From: Tersicoccus phoenicis
GTDB taxonomy: Bacteria > Actinomycetota > Actinomycetes > Actinomycetales > Micrococcaceae
Reading direction: 5' to 3'
NCBI RefSeq assembly: GCF_001968835.1
Contig: NZ_MRDE01000022.1
Coordinates: 51,462 to 115,461, forward strand
DNA: 64,000 nt
Positions 58,359 to 64,000 of the stretch are shown one piece after another. The position numbers and the translations under genes were made by a program. How positions within the stretch are numbered: position 1 is the first letter of the stretch; each line of letters starts with the position of its first letter. Under the pieces are notes generated by a model, which searched no databases, had not been told where the DNA came from, and worked only from the letters and a program-made list of their open reading frames with translations.

Positions 58359-60467
58359 TCAGGCGTGGCCCGCGGCGCGCATCTGGCGCAGCTCCTTCTT
58401 CAGGTCCCCCACCTCGTCACGCAGGCGTGCCGCCAGCTCGAACTGCAGGTCGGCGGCCGCGGCGTGCATCTGCTCCGTCATCTGGGCGATCAGTTCGGTC
58501 AGGTCCTCCGCAGGCGCGGCGGCCAGGCCGTCGCGCCGGATGGTGTCCTGGCCCAGCCCGGCGGCCTTCGCCGCGGAGTAGCCTCGCTTGCCCTTGCCGT
58601 AGTCGAACTGCTTGAGCAGGTTCTGCGTGTCCGCGTCCTCGCGGGCCAGGATGTCCGTGATGTCGGCGATGCGCTTGCGCAGGGGCTGCGGGTCGACACC
58701 GCGCTCGGCGTTGTAGGCGACCTGGATCTGCCGGCGCCGGTTGGTCTCGTCGATCGCGTTCGCCATCGAGTCGGTGACCCGGTCCGCGTACATGTGCACC
58801 TGACCGGACACGTTCCGCGCGGCGCGGCCGATGGTCTGGATCAACGACGTCGTCGAGCGCAGGAAGCCCTCCTTGTCGGCGTCGAGGATGCTGACCAGGG
58901 ACACCTCCGGCAGGTCCAGGCCCTCACGCAGCAGGTTGATGCCGACCAGGACGTCGTAGGTCCCGAGCCGCAGCTCGCGCAGCAACTCGACCCGGCGCAG
59001 GGTGTCGACGTCGGAGTGCAGGTACTGGACCTTGACCCCGTGCTCGGTGAGGTAGGCGGTCAGGTCCTCGGCCATCCGCTTGGTCAGCGTGGTGACCAGG
59101 ACGCGTTCGTCGCGCTCCTCCCGGGTACGGATCTCGGCGAGCAGGTCGTCGATCTGTCCCTTGGTCGGCTTGACCACGATCTCGGGGTCGACGAGGCCCG
59201 TCGGTCGGATGATCTGCTCCACCACCCCGTCGCTGCGGCCCAGCTCGTACTGGCCCGGGGTGGCTGAGAGGTAGACGGTCTGCCCGATCCGCTCGGTGAA
59301 CTCGTCCCACTTCAGCGGCCGGTTGTCCATCGCCGACGGCAGCCGGAAGCCGAAGTCCACCAGGGTGCGCTTGCGGGACATGTCCCCCTCGTACATGGCG
59401 CCGATCTGCGGGACGGTGACGTGCGACTCGTCGATGACCAGCAGGAAGTCGTCCGGGAAGTAGTCGAGCAGGCAGTGGGGGGCGGTGCCGGGGCCGCGGC
59501 CGTCGATGTGCCGGGAGTAGTTCTCGATGCCGTTGCAGAAGCCCATCTGCTGCATCATCTCGAGGTCGTAGGTGGTCCGCATCCGCAGCCGCTGCGCCTC
59601 GACCAGCTTGTTCTGCGACTCCAGCTCCTCGAGGCGGTGCCGCAGCTCGTCCTCGATGGTGGTGATCGCCTTCGCCATCCGATCCTCGCCGGCCACGTAG
59701 TGGCTCGCCGGGAAGACATACATCTCCTGCTCCTCGCGCACGATCTCACCGGTGAGCGGATGCAGGGTGTAGATCGACTCGACCTCGTCGCCGAAGAACT
59801 CGACCCGCACCGCCAGTTCCTCGTACATGGGGATGATCTCGACGGTGTCCCCACGGACCCGGAAAGTGCCGCGGTGGAAGTCGACGTCGTTGCGGGCGTA
59901 CTGCATGGACACGAACTTGCGCAGCAGGTCGTCCCGGTCCATCCGGTCCCCCACCTTCAGGGTGACCATCCCGGCGACGTACTCCTCGGGTGTGCCCAGG
60001 CCGTAGATGCAGGACACGGTCGCGACCACGACGACGTCGCGCCGAGTCAGCAGCGCGTTGGTCGCCGAGTGGCGCAGCCGCTCGACCTCCTCGTTGATCG
60101 AGGAGTCCTTCTCGATGAAGGTGTCCGTCTGCGGGACGTACGCCTCGGGCTGGTAGTAGTCGTAGTAGGACACGAAGTACTCGACGGCGTTGTTCGGCAA
60201 CAGTTCGCGGAACTCGTTGGCCAACTGGGCGGCGAGCGTCTTGTTCTGCACCAGCACCAGCGTGGGCCGCTGCACCCGCTCGACCAACCAGGCCGTGGTC
60301 GCGCTCTTGCCGGTACCGGTGGCGCCGAGCAGGACGACGTCCTGCTCCCCACCCTTGATCCGTTCGGCGAGCTCGGCGATGGCCTGCGGCTGGTCACCGG
60401 CCGGCTCATACTCGCTGACCACTTCGAACGGAGCGACGACTCGCTTGATGTCCTGCGCCAGACTCAT
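58359..60467 (-). CDS. uvrB: Excinuclease ABC subunit B
   Basis: DNA-loading helicase-like subunit of nucleotide excision repair, 702 residues. Walker [11 protein letters not shown] is near residue 42, the beta-hairpin [21 protein letters not shown] near 97-117, and DESH near 340. [16 protein letters not shown] and QTIGRAARN are helicase motifs III and VI. The C-terminal UVR motif ([21 protein letters not shown]) binds UvrC. The HNH gene ends 15 bases upstream on the same strand. A TAGCCT box (60480-60475) seven bases before the ATG may give a second, leaderless transcript. Confidence 0.96.
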   Translation of the reverse strand: MSLAQDIKRVVAPFEVVSEYEPAGDQPQAIAELAERIKGGEQDVVLLGATGTGKSATTAWLVERVQRPTLVLVQNKTLAAQLANEFRELLPNNAVEYFVSYYDYYQPEAYVPQTDTFIEKDSSINEEVERLRHSATNALLTRRDVVVVATVSCIYGLGTPEEYVAGMVTLKVGDRMDRDDLLRKFVSMQYARNDVDFHRGTFRVRGDTVEIIPMYEELAVRVEFFGDEVESIYTLHPLTGEIVREEQEMYVFPASHYVAGEDRMAKAITTIEDELRHRLEELESQNKLVEAQRLRMRTTYDLEMMQQMGFCNGIENYSRHIDGRGPGTAPHCLLDYFPDDFLLVIDESHVTVPQIGAMYEGDMSRKRTLVDFGFRLPSAMDNRPLKWDEFTERIGQTVYLSATPGQYELGRSDGVVEQIIRPTGLVDPEIVVKPTKGQIDDLLAEIRTREERDERVLVTTLTKRMAEDLTAYLTEHGVKVQYLHSDVDTLRRVELLRELRLGTYDVLVGINLLREGLDLPEVSLVSILDADKEGFLRSTTSLIQTIGRAARNVSGQVHMYADRVTDSMANAIDETNRRRQIQVAYNAERGVDPQPLRKRIADITDILAREDADTQNLLKQFDYGKGKRGYSAAKAAGLGQDTIRRDGLAAAPAEDLTELIAQMTEQMHAAAADLQFELAARLRDEVGDLKKELRQMRAAGHA

Positions 60468-60474
60468 GGATCCA

Positions 60475-60480
60475 AGGCTA
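60475..60480 (-). promoter_or_regulatory. Possible -10 box of a leaderless uvrB transcript
   Basis: TAGCCT on the minus strand, seven bases before the uvrB ATG and just after the HNH stop. There is no Shine-Dalgarno sequence. No SOS box is seen next to it, so damage control of uvrB would have to come by readthrough from the HNH promoter. Confidence 0.38.
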
Positions 60481-60482
60481 GT

Positions 60483-62594
60483 TCAGCCCGCCGACAGGAC
60501 GGCGGCCGGTTCGCTGCCGGCGGCATCCACGGCATCGGCGGCCTGGGCCAGACCTGCGGCGCTCACCGTCCCGGGCGGGCCGGCCGTCCCGACCCGCTCA
60601 ACCGTGCGGGCCGAACCGGCCGTCCCAGCCCGCTCCAACGTCCTGTCCGAACCGGCTGCGCCGGTTGTGCTGAAGCTGCCGCTGCCGGGTGTCGGGGGTG
60701 CGGTGGAGGTGTAGGTGTGTCCGGTGGGGGTGGTGGTCACCACCGTGTGGCGTGGCCCGTCGACCGGGACGGCACTCCAGCCGGGGGCTTCCTTGGCGTG
60801 GTTGCACCGTTCGCACAGGCCCTGCCCGTTCACCTCGCTGGTGACCCCACCGGCGGCGTGGGCGTGCACGTGGTCCACGTGCCGGATCGGCGCGTCACAC
60901 CACGGGGTCCGGCAGGTCCGGTCCCGGACCTGGATGAACCGGCGCAACCCCTCGGGCATCAACCGGGCCCGCGAGTCCATCCCGACCAGTTGCCCGGTGT
61001 CCGGGGCCAGGAACAAGCGACGGAGGAACACGTCGGTCCGGCCATCGACCAGCTCCCGCGCCCACGGGGCCGGGACCACCCCGTACCCGGCCAGATACGC
61101 CGGCTCCGCCCCACCGGCCAGCAACGCCCGATCCGTGATCACCACCTGCAACTCCACCCGCGCCCGGCTCACTACCCCACCGGCCCCGTTGTCGGCCCGG
61201 CCGGCCGGCCCGGGGAGCCCGCCGTCGGCCCCACCATTGGCCCGGCCGGCCGGTCCGGCGGGCAGTGGCGCCCCGGCACCGTGACGGTCGGGGGACACGT
61301 CACCGCCGGGCGCTCCACTGGCGAGCGCGTCGTCTCGGGACTGATCACCGGGCGCTGCACCACGGGAAACCTCATCACGGCCCGCTTCGCCGCCGAGCGA
61401 GTCACCGCCGGGCGCTGCACCGTGGGAATCGTCATCACGGCCGCGGGGGGCCTCACCGCCGGGTGTTTCTTCACGGCGCGCTTGACCGCGTGGCGCTTCT
61501 CCGTGCGCGTCCTCAGGGGGTGCCCCATCGCGCGGCAGGCCACCACGCGGCGTTCCGTCACCGGCCGGACCCGGCCAGGACGGGCCCGGCAGCGTGCGCC
61601 GCGGCTGCCCGATCCGTACCTGCCCGCCGGTCGCCTGACCGGTCGCCTGCCCGGTCGCCTGCCCGGGTGCGCGCCCGGATGCCTGCCCGCCGGGTGTCTG
61701 CCCGTTCGGCTCCATTCCGGGTGCGTGCTCGTTCGGCTGCCCGTTCGGCTCCATGCCGGCCTGGGCGCGGCGGCGGGCGGTGACCGGGGGGTGGCCGGTC
61801 ACCCGGGCCGTCAGGGTGTCGGCCATGATCTGCCCCCGACCACGCCCGTCCCCCCGACTGGTCAACGTGTCCGCCTCCCGGGACAGGGCCGCATACACGG
61901 CCACCCCGTCAGCGACCGGCAGCAACCCCGTCAGATACGTCATCGTGTCCGGCGCCGCCCGGCACGTCACGTGCCGGTCCGCCTCAGCCCGCCGCGCCCT
62001 GGCCGTCACCGCGGCCGGGTCCACCCGGTACGAGATCCTGCGGGCCGCCGCCACCAACGCCGCGTCCCCCAGACCGTCCACCCCACCGGTGTCCGCGCTC
62101 AACGCCGCGTCCACCGCACGCCGGTCCCCCGCCTCCAGGCACACCGTCTCCCGGGCGATCAACGTCGCCCGCCACTCACTCAACGTCCCCGCGCTCATCG
62201 CCGCCAACGTGTGCGGCAGATCCGCCACCAGCAGGTGCGCCAACCCCAGATACCGGCCACCCCGGGCCGGGGACTCCCGACGCGCCAACGCCACCTGCGC
62301 CCCCACCCCCGCACCCCGCTGCCCCGCCGGCACCCCCGCCGCCGCAGCCGCGGCCCGCTGCACCACCTCGAACTGCGCAGTCGCCCGCACCTGAGCCGCC
62401 GCAGCCGCAGTCTTCAACTCCTCCAGAGCACGGATCCGGTCAATCAACCCCGCACCCTCATCAGCGACAGGCGGAGCAGGAACAGCCAGCGCACGGATCC
62501 AGGACGCGATCACCGACGACGTCACCGCCGGTCCGTGCGGTGCCAGTCCGTGGGATGGCCCCTGCGACGATGGTTCGTCGGATGACTGTTCCAT
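60483..62594 (-). CDS. DUF222 / HNH endonuclease domain protein (13E12-repeat type)
   Basis: A 703-residue protein. The N-terminal ~270 residues are the helical DUF222 domain (LRALEELKTAAAAAQVRATAQFE-like region, then LAMSAGTLSEWRATLIARETVCLE-like core). Residues ~280-460 are a low-complexity Gly/Pro/Arg/Glu linker with GQAT and MEPNGQ repeats. The HNH nuclease fold lies near 555-606: CRTPWC, the catalytic HVDHVHAHA and LCERCNHAKE. Family members are multicopy in actinobacteria and their role is not settled. A perfect SOS box precedes it and uvrB follows after 15 bases. Confidence 0.9.
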   Translation of the reverse strand: MEQSSDEPSSQGPSHGLAPHGPAVTSSVIASWIRALAVPAPPVADEGAGLIDRIRALEELKTAAAAAQVRATAQFEVVQRAAAAAAGVPAGQRGAGVGAQVALARRESPARGGRYLGLAHLLVADLPHTLAAMSAGTLSEWRATLIARETVCLEAGDRRAVDAALSADTGGVDGLGDAALVAAARRISYRVDPAAVTARARRAEADRHVTCRAAPDTMTYLTGLLPVADGVAVYAALSREADTLTSRGDGRGRGQIMADTLTARVTGHPPVTARRRAQAGMEPNGQPNEHAPGMEPNGQTPGGQASGRAPGQATGQATGQATGGQVRIGQPRRTLPGPSWPGPAGDGTPRGGLPRDGAPPEDAHGEAPRGQARREETPGGEAPRGRDDDSHGAAPGGDSLGGEAGRDEVSRGAAPGDQSRDDALASGAPGGDVSPDRHGAGAPLPAGPAGRANGGADGGLPGPAGRADNGAGGVVSRARVELQVVITDRALLAGGAEPAYLAGYGVVPAPWARELVDGRTDVFLRRLFLAPDTGQLVGMDSRARLMPEGLRRFIQVRDRTCRTPWCDAPIRHVDHVHAHAAGGVTSEVNGQGLCERCNHAKEAPGWSAVPVDGPRHTVVTTTPTGHTYTSTAPPTPGSGSFSTTGAAGSDRTLERAGTAGSARTVERVGTAGPPGTVSAAGLAQAADAVDAAGSEPAAVLSAG
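61629..61688. repeat. 12-bp tandem repeat (five units) inside the HNH gene
   Basis: Units GGTCGCCTGACC, GGTCGCCTGCCC (twice), GGGTGCGCGCCC and GGATGCCTGCCC follow head to tail and encode the GQATGQAT-type linker. The two identical middle units suggest recent slippage. Unit number may vary between strains. Confidence 0.75.
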
Positions 62595-62600
62595 GAACCC

Positions 62601-62623
62601 ACTTTACTCGAACATATGTTCGA
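62601..62623 (-). promoter_or_regulatory. Perfect LexA (SOS) box and -10 box of the HNH gene
   Basis: TCGAACATATGTTCGA (62608-62623) is a perfect 16-bp palindrome equal to the actinobacterial LexA consensus. One base further on is TAAAGT (62606-62601, minus strand), a -10 box ending six bases before the ATG. The arrangement mirrors that of uvrA in this window. Confidence 0.85.
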
Positions 62624-62931
62624 ATGGAAGAGGTACGACGACACAGTTGTCCGCCCCGTCCTGCTCGCAGGGAGGCCACCGATCTGCGCGATAGCTTTCT
62701 CCTGATCTTCGTAAAACCGACGGGCGGTCCGAACCAGGTCGGCGCTGAGTCGAGACGGCCGGCCGGCGACGCGCCCGCGGGCTCGGCGGCGGCAAGGGCG
62801 GCGTTGGCGCGTCCCTCGATGAGGTCATGTTCAACCTCGACCGGCGTGGCCACGTGGATGACCAGCCTCCGTGTCGCCGGTGGGTGTAGTCACCTAGCTT
62901 TCTCCGGTGTCGGGGGCCGGTACAGCGGTCA
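62624..62931. other. 308-bp stretch without a recognisable gene
   Basis: No convincing gene. A minus-strand frame starting GTG near 62853 (ATPVEVEHDLIEGRANAALA) has coding-like third positions for about 40 codons. It then loses them and runs into the HNH promoter. It may be a decayed gene end. Confidence 0.3.
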
Positions 62932-63846
<915 letters not shown>

Positions 63847-63848
63847 CT

Positions 63849-63865
63849 ACCCTGCGTGTCAGGGT
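63849..63865. promoter_or_regulatory. Inverted repeat (possible MerR-type operator) upstream of the aldo/keto reductase
   Basis: ACCCTG-CGTGT-CAGGGT is a perfect 6-5-6 inverted repeat. Similar GTGTCAGGGT sites are bound by MerR-family activators of reductase genes. The position, in the gap before the reductase, fits control. No regulator gene is visible in the window. Confidence 0.45.
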
Positions 63866-63930
63866 GGGGTGAGTCCACCGGTTCATAGCAAGTCCGTTTC
63901 GCGGGGCGAGTTGAAGGATTACCTGTTTCG

Positions 63931-64000
63931 ATGAGTTTGAGTTCCCCAGTCGTCCTGGCCGGCGCCGATGATGGTGTCGTGAGTGCACCCTCGAGCCCTG
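63931..64000 (+). CDS. Possible partial gene at the right edge
   Basis: An ATG with GAAGGA 13-18 bases upstream opens a frame (MSLSSPVVLAGADDGVVS...) that reaches the window edge without a stop. Only 23 codons are visible, too few to recognise. It would be divergent from the aldo/keto reductase. It may be chance. Confidence 0.25.
   Translation, partial: MSLSSPVVLAGADDGVVSAPSSP

Noticed and set aside
61629..61688. Tandem repeats considered as a CRISPR-like array
   Set aside because: Units are 12 bp, directly joined without spacers, in frame inside a coding sequence, and no cas genes are present.

Overview
The window comes from a high-GC actinobacterium (Actinomycetota). The evidence is the codon use, many GTG starts, whiA beside yvcK and rapZ, OpcA beside zwf, a SufR-type regulator beside sufB, a DUF222/HNH protein, actinobacterial SOS boxes of the TCGAAC-N4-GTTCGA type, and many genes that look leaderless (a TANNNT box 6-7 nt before the start codon). 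I would place it in Propionibacteriales or Micrococcales, but cannot fix the genus. Apart from the partial sufB at the left edge and a doubtful partial ORF at the right edge, the genes look intact. I see no tRNA, rRNA, CRISPR, phage gene or transposase.

Layout. 0-8.3 kb: sufB and sufR, an ABC exporter with ctaA, then DUF503, a gluconate permease with a FadR-type regulator, a small Cys-rich protein and ctaB. 8.4-16.9 kb: a tightly coupled operon for the pentose phosphate pathway and upper glycolysis (tkt-tal-pgi-zwf-opcA-pgl). 16.9-27.7 kb, minus strand: secG-tpiA-pgk-gap, sodA, then whiA-yvcK-rapZ-uvrC-plsC-HAD. 27.7-37.8 kb: uvrA with an SOS box, a heterodimeric ABC exporter with a GntR regulator, a DHA2 MFS pump with MarR, and a metallo-beta-lactamase-fold hydrolase. 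37.8-49.7 kb: a xylose and xylo-oligosaccharide island with a ROK repressor, xylA-xylB, and an operon for a sugar-binding lipoprotein, two permeases, a GH3 glycosidase and galM, flanked by a LacI regulator. 49.8-52.3 kb: a Ski2-like DEAD/DEAH helicase. 52.4-62.6 kb, minus strand: HNH endonuclease-uvrB-membrane alpha/beta hydrolase-TerC-MFS-TerC, with a manganese (yybP-ykoY) riboswitch before each TerC gene. 62.9-64 kb: an aldo/keto reductase and the possible start of another gene.

How the genes work together. Imported xylosides are cut in the cytoplasm by the GH3 enzyme, mutarotated by GalM, isomerised and phosphorylated by XylA and XylB, and enter the transketolase/transaldolase operon about 30 kb away. 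Gluconate taken up by GntP would enter the same pathway. The three UvrABC subunits lie within 36 kb. uvrA carries an SOS box, and so does the HNH gene directly upstream of uvrB.

The most interesting signals are the paired Mn riboswitches around a TerC-MFS-TerC cluster, the SOS-controlled HNH gene abutting uvrB, a polytopic membrane alpha/beta hydrolase next to them, and half-sites shared between the xylA operator and the ABC operon promoter.
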